Part shown: one piece after another, positions 11,319-22,037 of the stretch
Layout of the letters: each line of letters starts with the position of its first letter
How positions within the stretch are numbered: position 1 is the first letter of the stretch
NCBI GenBank assembly: GCA_036898135.1
Contig: CM072525.1
Span: 54,281,799 to 54,345,798, forward strand
Length of the DNA stretch: 64,000 bases
DNA from: Oncomelania hupensis
Lineage: Eukaryota; Mollusca; Gastropoda; Littorinimorpha; Pomatiopsidae
Reading direction: 5' to 3'
Program-made: the position numbers and the translations under genes
The notes under the pieces: generated by a model
What the model was told of the DNA's origin: nothing
What the model saw: only the letters and a program-made list of their open reading frames with translations
Database searches by the model: none

Positions 11319-11951
11319 TGTTACACTCGGTTCGATGATGGTGTTTTTCTTTATCAGTATTTGATTCAGCCCCGATGCTGAAGTCCTGATAAGGTGTAAC
11401 TCAGATTCGTTTATTCACACAGCCTGCTCAATCAGCATACAAGTCACAAAGTCGACGTATGAAGTTTTCCGCTTTTATTCAGCACACACCAACAACTGCA
11501 TACAATTCTCAACTCAACTCAACAACTTTCACAGCAACTCTCAAATTTACTTTCCAACTTACTATCAACAACAACACTCAAAGCATCGAATATATAATTT
11601 TTTTCTATCCTTCGAGATGACGACAGTTTGTTCTAGAAATTGACGCATTACAACCAACCAATCAAAATTAAAGATCGTCATCACTGACTTACGTCATACA
11701 TGTCAAAAGAATGTTCTCCATTATCTACGTCCATCAAGAAACTTCGATCGATAGTAAACAAACGGATCCAGAAACTTCTCCAGTAATATCGACTAACGCA
11801 AATTATCAACGTTATACAAAGCCTCTCCTAACAACAATGCAAACTCAAATCAAAGGTAAATAAACTCCATTATTGAATACTTTGCAAAACGAAACGATTA
11901 GATCTATCGTGCATGTTTCCGACGTACTACCATTCGCGTTTCAACGTAACA
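11319..11951 (-). repeat. 3' LTR of element 1
   Basis: 633 bp, TGTTAC...GTAACA. On the - strand it carries AATAAA signals (complement of about 11409 and 11475) in the R/U5 side, supporting the orientation. The U3 side has four heat-shock-element dimers: TTCTAGAA at 11631, GAATGTTC at 11709, GAAACTTC at 11738 and GAAACTTC at 11771. It is nearly identical to the LTR at 22038-22670. Confidence 0.95.
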
Positions 11952-12257
11952 TAACCCCCCACTCAAGAAGAAATTTACCCAATTTCTTTCAACAACGTTG
12001 AAACGTAATGCACAAACAAAGTACAGAATTAAGACTTTCTGAATACTGTCAATGCGCTCGGTCTATCCACACAGAGTCAATGGTTTTCATCTTCAAATCT
12101 GTCTGGATATTGTCAACGTTCCTTCACACAGAGTCAATGTTTCTCATCTGCAAGTCTTTCTGGATACTGTAAATGTGCACAGTTTATCTACACAGTCAAT
12201 GTTTTTCATCTTCAAGCCTGTCTAGATATTACCGATGTTCTTAGTTCACCAACACAG

Positions 12258-14807
12258 TCAATGTTCTTTCATCCGCAAGGAAACGACGCCCTCGTCAGTT
12301 GCGGTCGTCATCGGCCCAGGGTCAAAGACGATGATCACGTGGGCTTCTCTGGGATCAGTGCATCCTCCGTTGTCTCCTTCTTCCATCGAACGTCCGACGC
12401 AGTCGACGTTGTCAGCTCCCAGGATGCACTCGCTGGGTCTCACGGTCAGTTTGGCTTCTGCGGGACGGTGGAACAGCTCCCTCAAGGTCTGCAGATGCTC
12501 CTTCCAGGTCTGGGTGTGGACTTCATGTTCGACCAAAGTCGTAGAGCCTGGGACATCACTGAAGTTGTGGGGAAACTCGCCCATAAGGTCCTTGAGCTCA
12601 ATCTTTTGACCTTCCGTCAAGCTTGGTCCTAGCTTAACATCATCGATGCCTTCTTTGCTATGGAAGTCTCCAAGTTCCAACAGTTCCTCGCTGTCAAAGC
12701 TGTTATCGATCTCAGCTGCTGTTGCCACATGCACAGTCTCTGATGGCCTTTCCACGTACAACTTAAGGAGGTTGGCGTGGTATATCTTGGAATGCTGGCC
12801 GACCTTTACCTTGTAGTCGTTGATCCCCACCACGGTCTCCACTTCGTACGGGCCTTTCCACTGCATCAGCAATTTATTGTGATCAGTAGGTAGCAGCACC
12901 AGCACCTTGTTGCCAGGTTTAAACTTCCTGTTCACAGCCCTACGATCGTAGTAATGCTTTCCACATTCTTGGGACTTCTTCAGGTTTTCTCTGGCTATCT
13001 CGAGAGTCTGCTCCAGCTTCTCCCGTAGCTCAAACACGTACTGGTAACTGTTCTTCACCTCTGGGGTGTCTACTTCTTTCGTCCACAGTTCTTTTAGGAT
13101 GTGCATCGGCCCTCGGATGGTTCTTCCGTACAGCAGCTCGAACGGAGAAAAGCCGGTGGACTCCTGCGGTACTTCTCTGTAGGCGAAAAGAAGGGCGTTG
13201 ATGTAGCGATGCCATTGTCTGGGCTGCTCGCTGCACAGTTTCTTCAGGGTGGACTTCAGCGTAGCATTGAACTTTTCGACGAGCCCGTTGCACATCGGAT
13301 GGTAGGGTGTCGTAGTTAAATGCCGGATGCTCAGCAGTCTGTTGACCTCCTTCATGCAGTCAGAGACGAACTGCGTCCCGAGGTCTGTCAGAATTTCTTC
13401 AGGCACTCCAAGTCTACTGAACATGTCCACTAGCGCCTCTGCAACAGTTTCAGTGTCAATCTTCTTCAGAGGCACTGCTTCTGGGTACCGGGTCGCATAG
13501 TCCACTAAAGTCAGTACCCATCGATGACCTTCTTCACTCGGAGGTCTTATTTCGCCGATTAAGTCTAAGGCCACCCTCTTGAAAGGTCGGTCGATCAGAA
13601 GCATCCTCTGCATAGGCACTTTCGGGACCCTTCCTCGAGGTATGGTCTTCTGGCAAATGTCACATGATCGGCAGAAACGGCTGACGTCCGCATGAAGTCC
13701 TGGCCAGTAGAACACCGCCTGGATTCTATCCGACGTCTTCTTGATACCCAGGTGACCTCCCATGATTGAGTCATGCGCTACTTCCATCACTTGGCGCCTA
13801 AGGGGTAACGGTACCAATACTTGACGTAGTGGTTTCCCTCCATTGACCCTCGGGTGCTGGAAGATTCGGTACAAGATCTTGGCCTTCACCTCAAAGTAGA
13901 CCGTACCACTGCCTTTGGTCACGTGGTCTTGGCGGTTCCTGTACTTGTTTAAAGTACTATCAGCTTCCTGGAGCTGGATCAGCTTATCTCGGTCCATGAT
14001 GGCAGCTTTAGAGTTGTCGGCGACCTTCAGTGGCGTAGACGTCTTGTCTCTCTTGGCCTGGGCCCTGGTAGTAACAGCACCGACGATCTCTGGTCGGCAG
14101 GGCTGAGCCGGAGTAACTACATTGTCCCGTAGCAGCTCTGTAAGGTCTCCATCGGGAAATGGCAATGGATCCTCCTCCACAACTTCGACGTGTTGGGTTG
14201 AGGCAGGACTCCACTCTGGATCGGGGTCGTCGGGTCGTCTCGCGCCGTCGATATTCCCGATCATCAAATCATACAGCGGCTTCTTCAGGCAAACCGCTTC
14301 GACTTCGCCTATGTAGAAAGGGGTGTTGACATGAATTTTCGCAACTGGCGCTCTCACACATTTGCTGTCGGCCGTAAGTGTCCATTTTGAATCGCCAGTG
14401 AACTGTTCTTTAGCGATTAGGTCTTCTCTGACGATGACCCCACTACAGCCAGTCTCTTAAAACAGTCACTTCATGATTTCCGACGCGTCACTTCGAAACT
14501 GGCATGTTCTGGACGGTCACAGCTGCGCTGGCGACGACGGGGATGGATTTTCCGTTGGCAAGGAGAAGTTGGCCATCGGTCATGCACTCTTGCACGTCGG
14601 CAGGAGTAGCTGTGCGCTTGGTCTCACTCGGAAGAATGACGCTCCCGCCGCACACCTGATGGTCAGATCTACTGGTTTGCCGTTGATTGGAGAACCGCCT
14701 CTGCCGGTTGCCCGCCGCTGCGTTGTCCGTACTGCTCCGCTGTCCGCTACTTTTGTTTTGAGGACAATTAGCCGCCCTGTGGTCTGTAGCGTTGCAGGTG
14801 AAACAGC
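12258..14807 (-). pseudogene. element 1 Pol part: protease end, integrase and RT remnants
   Basis: The long frame 14357-12258 (699 codons) encodes the integrase: an HHCC zinc region (GGHLGIKKTSDRI, CRSCDICQKT), the DDE core (VALDLIGEI, LTDLGTQF, NGLVEKFNATL) and a GPY/F-type C-terminus (WKGPYEVETVVG). Next come the start of an RT region (TTLVEHEVH) joined directly to an RT C-terminal piece (TWKEHLQTLRELFHR), with the RT catalytic centre and RNase H absent. Compared with element 2, a 2-base deletion near 14451 shifts the frame between protease and integrase, so element 1 is no longer one ORF. The gag end is cut at 14807 by element 2. Confidence 0.9.
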
Positions 14808-14812
14808 CTCTT

Positions 14813-15451
14813 TGTTACACTCCGTTTGATGATGGTGTTTTCTATCAGTATCTGATTCAGCCCCGATGCTTTAATTCCTGATAGTTGTGTAACTCAGATT
14901 CGTTTATTCACGCAACCCGTCCAAACAGCGTACAAGTCACAAAGTCGACGTATGAAGTTTTCCACTTTTATTCAGCACACACCAACAACTGCATACAATT
15001 CTCAACTCAACTCAACAACTTTCACAGCAACTCTCCAGCTTCACTATCAACAACAACACTATCTCCAACAATCACTCGGCACATGATTAAATAACCTCTC
15101 TCTCTTCCGGAAGAATTTCGAACAATGTAGAAATGACGCACTGCCACCAATCGAATAAAAGATCGTCATCACTGGCTTACGTCATTACACATTTCTTCTC
15201 CTTCCGGATCGTTCCTTCAAATTTCTACAATTATCCCGAATCTTCGACCGATAGTAAACAAGCCGATCCAGAAGATTCTACAACAATATCGACTAACGAA
15301 AATTATCAACGTTATACAAAGCCTCTCCTAACAACAATGCAAACTCAAATCAAAGGTAAATAAACTCCATTATTGAATACTTTGCAAAACGAAACGATTA
15401 GATCTATCGTACACGTTTCCGACGTACTACCATTCGCGTTTCAACGTAACA
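14813..15451 (-). repeat. 3' LTR of element 2
   Basis: 639 bp, TGTTAC...GTAACA. It resembles the element 1 LTR but differs in U3. Heat-shock-element dimers are TTCCGGAA (15105), GAATCTTC (15238) and GAAGATTC (15271). The last two align with GAAACTTC sites of the element 1 LTR: outer GAA/TTC bases are kept, middle bases differ. The complement of TTTATT near 14902 and 14968 supplies AATAAA. Confidence 0.95.
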
Positions 15452-15700
15452 TAACCCCCCACTCAAGAAGAAATTTACCTAATTTCTTTCAACAACGTTG
15501 AAACGTAATGCACAAACAAAGTTCAGAATTAAAACTTATTTCGGACTGTCTGAACACTATCAATGTTCTCAGCTCATTCACACAAAGTTTCTCATCTGCA
15601 AGTCTTTCTGGATACTGTCAATGTTCACAGATCATTTACCCAGTCAACGTTTTTCATTTTCAAGTCTGTCATTACCAATATTCTTAGTTCATCCACACAG

Positions 15701-18700
15701 TCAATGTTCTTTCGTTCGCAAGGAATCGACGCCCTCGTCAGTTGCGGTCGTCATCGGCCCAGGGTCAAAGACGATGATCACGTGGGCTTCCCTGGAATCA
15801 GTGCGTCCTCCGTTGTCTCCTTCTTCCATCGGATGTCCGACGCAGTCGACGTTGTCAGCTCCCAGGATGCATTTGCTGGGTCTCACGGTCAGGTTAGCTT
15901 CTGCGGGACGGTGGAACAGCTCCCTCATGGTCTGCAGATGCTCCTTCCAGGTCTGGGTGTGGACTTCATGTTCGACCAAAGTCGTAGAGCCTGGGACATC
16001 ATTGAAGCTATGTGGAAACTCGCCCATAAAGTCCTTGAGCTCCATCTTATGACCTTCCGTCAAGCTTGGTCCTAGCTTAACATCATCGATGCCTTCTTTG
16101 CTGTGGAAGTCTCCCAGTTCCAACAGTTCCTCGCTGTCAAAGCTGTTGTCGATCTCAGCTGCTGTTGCTGCATGCACAATCTCTGATGGCCTTTCCACGT
16201 ACAGCTTAAGGAGGTTGGCGTGGTATATCTTGGAATGCTGGCCGACCTTCACCTTGTAGTCGTTGATTCCCACCACGGTCTCCACTTCGTACGGGCCTTT
16301 CCACTGCATCAGCAACTTATTATGATCAGTAGGTAGCAGCACCAGCACTTTGTTGCCAGGTTTAAACTTCCTGTTCACAGCCCTACGATCATAGTAGTGC
16401 TTTCCACAGTCTTGGGACTTCTTCAGGTTTTCTCTGGCTATCTCGAGAGTCTGCTCCAGCTTCTCCCGTAGCTCAAACACGTACTGGTAGCTGTTCTTCA
16501 CCTCTGGGGTGTCTACTTCTTTCGTCCACAGTTCTTTTAGGATGTGCATCGGCCCTCGGATGGTTCTTCCGTACAGCAGCTCGAACGGAGAAAAGCCGGT
16601 GGACTCCTGCGGTACTTCTCTGTAGGCGAAAAGTAGGGCGTTGATGTAGCGATGCCATTGTCTGGGCTGCTCGCTGCACAGTTTCTTCAGGGTGGACTTC
16701 AGCGTAGCATTGAACTTCTCGACAAGCCCGTTGCACATTGGATGGTAGGGTGTCGTAGTTAAATGTCGGATGCTCAGCAGTCTGTTGACCTCCTTCATGC
16801 AGTCAGAGACGAACTGCGTCCCGAGGTCTGTCAGAATTTCTTCAGGCACTCCAAGTCTACTGAACATGTCCACCAGTGCCTCTGCTACAGTTTCAGTGTC
16901 AATCTTCTTCAGCGGCACTGCTTCTGGGTACCGAGTCGCATAGTCCACTAAAGTCAGTACCCATCGATGACCTTCTTCACTCGGAGGTCTTATTTCGCCG
17001 ATTAAGTCTAAGGCCACCCTCTTGAAAGGTCGGTCGATCAGAGGCATCCTCTGCATAGGCACTTTCGGGACCCTTCCTCGAGGTATGGTCTTCTGGCAAA
17101 TGTCACATGATCGGCAGAAACGGCTGACGTCCGCATGAAGCCCTGGCCAGTAGAACACCGCCTGGATTCTGTCTGACGTCTTTCTGATGCCTAGGTGACC
17201 TCCCATGATAGAGTCATGAGCTACTTCCATCACTTGGCGCCTTAGAGGTAACGGTACCAAGACTTGACGTAGTGGTTTCCCTCCGTTGACCCTCGGGTGC
17301 TGGAAGATTCGGTACAGGATCTTGGCCTTCACCTCAAAATAGACCGTACCACTGCCTTTGGTCACGTGGTCTTGGCGGTTCCTGTACTTGTTTAAAGTAC
17401 TATCAGCTTCCTGGAGCTGGATCAGCTTATCTCGGTCCACGATGGCAGCTTTAGAGTTGTCGGCGACCTTCAGTGGCGTAGACGTCTTGTCTCTCTTGGC
17501 CTGGGCCCTGGTAGTAACAGCACCGACGATCTCTGGTCGGCAGGGCTGAGCCGGAGTAGCCACATTGTCCCGTAGCAGCTCTGAAAGGTCTCCATCGGGA
17601 AATGGCAATGGATCCTCCTCCGCAACTTCGACATGTTGGGTTGAGGCAGGACTCCATTCTGAATCGGGGTCGTCGGGTCGCCTCGCGCCGTCGATATTCC
17701 CGATCATCAAATCGTATAGCGGCTTCTTCAGGCAAACCGCTTCGACTTCGCCTATGTAGAAAGGGGTGTTGACATGAATCTTCGCAACTGGCGCTCTCAC
17801 ACATTTGCTGTCGGCCATAAGTGTCCATTTAGAATCGCCAGTGAACTGTTCTTTAGCGATTAGGTCTTCTCTGACGATGACCCCACTACAGCCAGAGTCT
17901 CTTAGAACAGTCACTTCATGATTTCCGACGCGTCCCTTGGAAATTGGCATGTTCTGGACGGTCACAGCTGCGCTGGCGACGACGGGGATGGATTTTCCGT
18001 TGGCAAGGAGAAGTTGGCCATCGGTCATGCACTCTTGCACGTCCGCAAGGGTAGCTGTGCGCTCGGTCTCACTCGGAAGAATGACGCTCCCGCCGCACAC
18101 CTGATGGTCAGATCTACTGGTTTGCCGTTGATTGGAAAACCGCCTCTGCCGGTTGCCCGCCGCTGCGTTGTCCGTACTGCTCCGCTGTCCGCTACTTTTG
18201 TTTTGAGGACAGTTAGAAGCTCTGTGGTCTGTAGCGTTGCAGGTGAAACAGCCCCTTGAATGCCCTTCCCTGGGAGGAGGCGTGGAGTCTGTCTGTCTCT
18301 GGCTCGTCTGGCTTCCCTGGATCTGGTTCACATGGTTTCCAGTCTTCTGAAAATGTTTCGTCGCGCTGGGTGGCCCCAGGGTTTTCCCATGAGCGATGAG
18401 ATATCTTTCAGCAGCCTCAGTCACATCTTTAAGCGTCTGCAGCTTTTGTTCTTCTAAGTGGGTCGCTAGGTCCTTGTGACAGGCATTGAGAAATTGTTCT
18501 TTCACAATCAGGTCATGGAGACTGTCGTAAGACTTCATTTCGCCTGATAACTCCACCCACTTGTGTAGATATGACGACAGGCGCTCCACAAACTGCTTTG
18601 GCGTCTCGTCTGACTTAGGCCGGCATTCACGGAAGCGTTTACGGTAGCCCTTCTCTGTAAAGTTGTAGCACTGCAACAGGGCCTCTTTCAAGACGTCGTA

Positions 18701-19252
18701 GTTTTTGGCGTCATCGTTCGACAGTCTGGTGTAAACTTCGAGAGCTTGCCCCGTCAGAAGTGCACTCAGTCGAATCGCCCAGTCTCGAGGTTGCCAATTA
18801 GAGCTTTCAGCGAACCTTTCGAATCTCGCCAGATAACTGTCAATCTGGTCCTTCCCGTCGACGAAAGCTGGCAATTTTGGAGCCGTGTTGTCACTGATAA
18901 CTTGTGGCGCATGCTGCTGTTGCTGGATGCGTGCCAACTCTAGTTGGAACTGCCGATCAGCTTCTCTTTCCTCACGCCTGCGCTCATCTTCTCTTTCTTT
19001 ACGCTGCTCTTCTCTTTCTTCACGGCGACGTTGTTCTTCCCTTTCTTCTCGACGTCGCTGCTCCTCTAATTCTAGACGCTTCTCTTCTAATTCTCGTTCT
19101 TCGCGGCGACGCTGCTCTTCCTTTTCTAGACGCTTCTCTTCTAATTCCCTTTTTCTTTCTTCGCGCCATATTCTCTCTTGAGACTTGACGTACTCCGTCA
19201 GCTGTTTGCCTTTTAGATTTAGTTCAACCCCTCTCTGCCAGAAGTCAGCCAT
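15701..19252 (-). CDS. element 2 Gag-protease-integrase polyprotein with collapsed RT
   Basis: 1183 codons, start ATG at 19252. In order: a highly charged Glu/Arg coiled coil (about 35-110); a capsid with SCAN-like helices (about 125-280, including YRKRFRECRPK and IVKEQFLNACHKDLA); a CCHC knuckle CFTCNATDHRASNC (about 334); an aspartic protease with VLRDSGCSG (about 450); integrase HHCC (about 690-720) and DDE (Asp about 749, Asp about 810, Glu about 843); and a GPY/F module (about 987). It ends with an RT N-terminal fragment fused to an RT C-terminal fragment (about 1065-1160). The YxDD centre and RNase H are absent. The order Gag-PR-INT-RT is that of Gmr1-type gypsy elements, not ordinary Ty3/gypsy. 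The frame has no stop or shift. It could bind RNA, assemble particles and integrate, but not reverse transcribe. Confidence 0.93.
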   Translation of the reverse strand: MADFWQRGVELNLKGKQLTEYVKSQERIWREERKRELEEKRLEKEEQRRREERELEEKRLELEEQRRREEREEQRRREEREEQRKEREDERRREEREADRQFQLELARIQQQQHAPQVISDNTAPKLPAFVDGKDQIDSYLARFERFAESSNWQPRDWAIRLSALLTGQALEVYTRLSNDDAKNYDVLKEALLQCYNFTEKGYRKRFRECRPKSDETPKQFVERLSSYLHKWVELSGEMKSYDSLHDLIVKEQFLNACHKDLATHLEEQKLQTLKDVTEAAERYLIAHGKTLGPPSATKHFQKTGNHVNQIQGSQTSQRQTDSTPPPREGHSRGCFTCNATDHRASNCPQNKSSGQRSSTDNAAAGNRQRRFSNQRQTSRSDHQVCGGSVILPSETERTATLADVQECMTDGQLLLANGKSIPVVASAAVTVQNMPISKGRVGNHEVTVLRDSGCSGVIVREDLIAKEQFTGDSKWTLMADSKCVRAPVAKIHVNTPFYIGEVEAVCLKKPLYDLMIGNIDGARRPDDPDSEWSPASTQHVEVAEEDPLPFPDGDLSELLRDNVATPAQPCRPEIVGAVTTRAQAKRDKTSTPLKVADNSKAAIVDRDKLIQLQEADSTLNKYRNRQDHVTKGSGTVYFEVKAKILYRIFQHPRVNGGKPLRQVLVPLPLRRQVMEVAHDSIMGGHLGIRKTSDRIQAVFYWPGLHADVSRFCRSCDICQKTIPRGRVPKVPMQRMPLIDRPFKRVALDLIGEIRPPSEEGHRWVLTLVDYATRYPEAVPLKKIDTETVAEALVDMFSRLGVPEEILTDLGTQFVSDCMKEVNRLLSIRHLTTTPYHPMCNGLVEKFNATLKSTLKKLCSEQPRQWHRYINALLFAYREVPQESTGFSPFELLYGRTIRGPMHILKELWTKEVDTPEVKNSYQYVFELREKLEQTLEIARENLKKSQDCGKHYYDRRAVNRKFKPGNKVLVLLPTDHNKLLMQWKGPYEVETVVGINDYKVKVGQHSKIYHANLLKLYVERPSEIVHAATAAEIDNSFDSEELLELGDFHSKEGIDDVKLGPSLTEGHKMELKDFMGEFPHSFNDVPGSTTLVEHEVHTQTWKEHLQTMRELFHRPAEANLTVRPSKCILGADNVDCVGHPMEEGDNGGRTDSREAHVIIVFDPGPMTTATDEGVDSLRTKEH

Positions 19253-19260
19253 CTTGATGC

Positions 19261-19415
19261 TTCTGGAAAGTTCTTTTCAAGAAAGTTCTTTTCTGGAAAG
19301 TTCTTTCTGGAAAGTTCTTTCTGGAAAGTTCTTTTCCTAGAAAGTTCTTGACTGTAGAGTTCTTTTTTTCTGGAAAGTTCTTGACTGTGCTGTACCTTTC
19401 TAGACTGTTCTAGAA
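19261..19415 (-). promoter_or_regulatory. heat-shock-element array in element 2 leader
   Basis: Directly upstream of the gag ATG lie six perfect trimers TTCnnGAAnnTTC: TTCTGGAAAGTTC at 19261, 19291, 19305, 19319 and 19368, and TTCAAGAAAGTTC at 19276. A further GAAAGTTC lies at 19340 and TTCTAGACTGTTCTAGAA (four pentamers, one mismatch) at 19398. This matches the HSF-binding consensus of alternating nGAAn and nTTCn. The motif is palindromic in kind, so strand does not matter. Function is inferred; a plain minisatellite is the alternative, but the variable nn bases argue for a kept consensus. Confidence 0.6.
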
Positions 19416-19845
19416 CAGCACGCTTTCTGCAGTAGCGCTGATGCTTGTCACTAGTCGCCTTCGCTGACGCAGGCCCCGCTGTCCTCGTCGTATGCGACGC
19501 TGCACCACGCTGGTGTTGATGTACACGCTCCTGTGCTGAAGTGGACTCGACGTCCGCACGTCGCTCGCTGTAACACTGGCGATGTAGCTCCGAGACTGTC
19601 CCTCGACGTAGTCCTGCGGCAGCTACGTAGTCCCGCTCTGTTGTTCGCTCACGAAGCAACTCTTCGGCGACTACACGCCCTTGCAGTCAACCCGAACCTA
19701 TCGGTGATGTAGTCCCAGTATGTTGGCCCCTCTCGACGCAACTCGTTGGCGGCTACCCTCGATGACTGCCTCTCGTAACGTTGACTCGCTTGTTGTAGCA
19801 GTTGAACCCTTGGCTATGGCGTGAATCGCGGCTTGACCCCCAAAA

Positions 19846-20484
19846 TGTTACACTCCGTTTGATGATGGTGTTTTCTATCAGTATCTGATTCAGCCCCGAT
19901 GCTTGAATTCCTGATAGTTGTGTAACTCAGATTCGTTTATTCACGCAAACCGTCCAAACAGCGTACAAGTCACAAAGTCGACGTATGAAGTTTTCCACTT
20001 TTATTCAGCACACACCAACAACTGCATACAATTCTCAACTCAACTCAACAACTTTCACAGCAACTCTCCAGCTTCACTATCAACAACAACACTATCTCCA
20101 ACAATCACTCGGCACACGATTAAATAACCTCTCTCTCTTCCGGAAGAATTTCGAACAATGTAGAAATGACGCACTGCCACCAATCGAATAAAAGATCGTC
20201 ATCACTGGCTTACGTCATTACACATTTCTTCTCCTTCCGGATCGTTCCTTCAAATTTCTACAATTATCCCGAATCTTCGACCGATAGTAAACAAGCCGAT
20301 CCAGAAGATTCTACAACAATATCGACTAACGAAAATTATCAACGTTATACAAAGCCTCTCCTAACAACAATGCAAACTCAAATCAAAGGTAAATAAACTC
20401 CATTATTGAATACTTTGCAAAACGAAACGATTAGATCTATCGTACACGTTTCCGACGTACTACCATTCGCGTTTCAACGTAACA
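19846..20484 (-). repeat. 5' LTR of element 2
   Basis: 639 bp, the same length as the LTR at 14813-15451 and identical but for about three bases. It is followed on the + strand by the CTCTT duplication and then by the remaining gag of element 1. Confidence 0.95.
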
Positions 20485-20489
20485 CTCTT

Positions 20490-21472
20490 GAATGCCCTTC
20501 CCTGGGAGGAGGCGTGGAGTCCGTCTGTCTCTGGCTCGTCTGGCTCCCTTGGATCTGGTTCCCATGGTTTGCAGTCTTCTGAAAATGTTTCGTCGCGCTG
20601 GGTGGCCCCAGGGTTTTCCCATGAGCGATAAGATATCTTTCAGCAGCCTCAGTCACATCTTTAAGCGTCTGCAGCTTTTGTTCTTCTAAGTGGGTCGCTA
20701 GGTCCTTGTGACAGGCATTGAGAAATTGTTCCTTCACGATCAGGTCATGGAGACTGTCGTAAGACTTCCTTTCGCCTGATAACTCCACCCACTTGTGTAG
20801 ATATGACGACAGGCGCTCCACAAACTGCTTTGGCGTATCGTCTGACTTAGGCCGGCATTCACGAAAGCGTTTACGGTAGCCCTTCTCTGTAAAGTTGTAG
20901 CACTGCAGTAGGGCCTCTTTCAAGACGTCATAGTTTTTGGCGTCATCGTTCGACAGTCTGGTGTAAACTTCGAGCGCTTGCCCTGTCAGAAGTGCACTTA
21001 GTCGAATCGCCCAGTCTCGAGGTTGCCAATTGGAGCTTTCAGCGAACCTTTCGAATCTCGCCAGATAGCTGTCGATCTGGTCCTTCCCGTCGACGAAAGC
21101 TGGCAATTTTGGAGCCGTATGGTCGTTGGTGACTTGTGGCGCATGCTGATTGTTCTGGATACGCGCCAACTCTAGCTGAAATTGACGCTCAGCTTCTAAT
21201 CGTCTCTCTTCCATCTCTCTTTCTTGACGCCGCTCTTCTCTTTCTTCTCGGCGACGCTGCTCTTCTAATTCTCTTTCTTCACGGCGACGTTGTTCTTCTA
21301 TTTCTAGACGCTTCTGTTCTAATTCTCTTTCTTCACGGCGACGCTCATCTTCTCTTTCTTCACGCTGACGTTGTTCTTCTCTTTCTTGTATTCTCTCCTG
21401 AGACTTGACGTACTCCGTCAGCTGTTTGCCTTTTAGATTCAGTTGCATCCCTTTCTGCCAGAAGTCAGCCAT
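20490..21472 (-). pseudogene. element 1 Gag, N-terminal part
   Basis: The frame starts at ATG 21472 and encodes the charged coiled coil (about 25-100), then the SCAN-like capsid (about 110-270), with strong identity to element 2 gag. It is cut before the CCHC knuckle at 20490 by insertion of element 2; its continuation lies at 14807 and below. The coiled-coil repeats differ in number from element 2, as expected for a repeat-prone Glu/Arg stretch. Confidence 0.9.
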
Positions 21473-21480
21473 CTTGATGC

Positions 21481-21607
21481 TTCTGGAAAGTTCTTTTCTG
21501 GAAAGTTCTTTTTCTAGAAAGTTCTTTCTCTGGAAAGTTCTTGACTGGAGAGTTCTTTTTTCTGGAAAGTTCTTGACTGTGCTGTACCTTTCTAGACTGT
21601 TCTAGAA
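21481..21607 (-). promoter_or_regulatory. heat-shock-element array in element 1 leader
   Basis: Perfect TTCnnGAAnnTTC trimers: TTCTGGAAAGTTC at 21481, 21496 and 21560, and TTCTAGAAAGTTC at 21512. An isolated GAAAGTTC is at 21533, and TTCTAGACTGTTCTAGAA lies at 21590-21607. The array occupies the same place as in element 2, with fewer units and different nn bases. Confidence 0.6.
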
Positions 21608-22037
21608 CAGCACGCTTTCTGCAGTAGCGCTGATGCTTGTCACTAGTCGCCTTCGCTGACGCAGGCCCCGCTGTCCTCGTCGTATGCGACGCTGCACCAC
21701 GCTGGTGTTGATGTACACGCTCCTGTGCTGAAGTAGACGCGACGTCCGCTCGCCGCTCTCTGTAACACTGGCGATGTAGCTCCGAGACTGTCCCTCGACG
21801 TAGTCTTACGGCAGCCACGTAGTCCCGATGTGTTGTTAGCTCACGAAGCAACTCTTCAGCGACTACACGCCCTTGCAGTCAACCCGAACCTATCGGTGAG
21901 GTAGTCCCAGTATGTTGGCCCCTCTCGACGCAACTCGTTGGCGGCTACCCTCGATGACTGCCTCTCGTAACGTTGACTCGCTTGTTGTAGCAGTTGAACC
22001 CTTGGCTATGGCGTGAATCGCGGCTTGACCCCCAAAA

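Larger units (their letters stand above)
14813..20484 (-). mobile_element. LTR element 2: Gmr1-like Ty3/gypsy, RT-deleted, nested in element 1 gag
   Basis: 5672 bp with 639-bp LTRs (14813-15451, 19846-20484), ends TGTTAC...GTAACA, and target duplication CTCTT (14808-14812 and 20485-20489). It sits in the CCHC-knuckle codons of element 1 gag. The purine tract is the complement of 15452-15466; the primer-site-like TGGGGGTCAAGCC is the complement of about 19830-19842. The LTRs differ at about three positions, so this is the youngest insertion of the nest. One uninterrupted ORF is retained. Confidence 0.96.
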
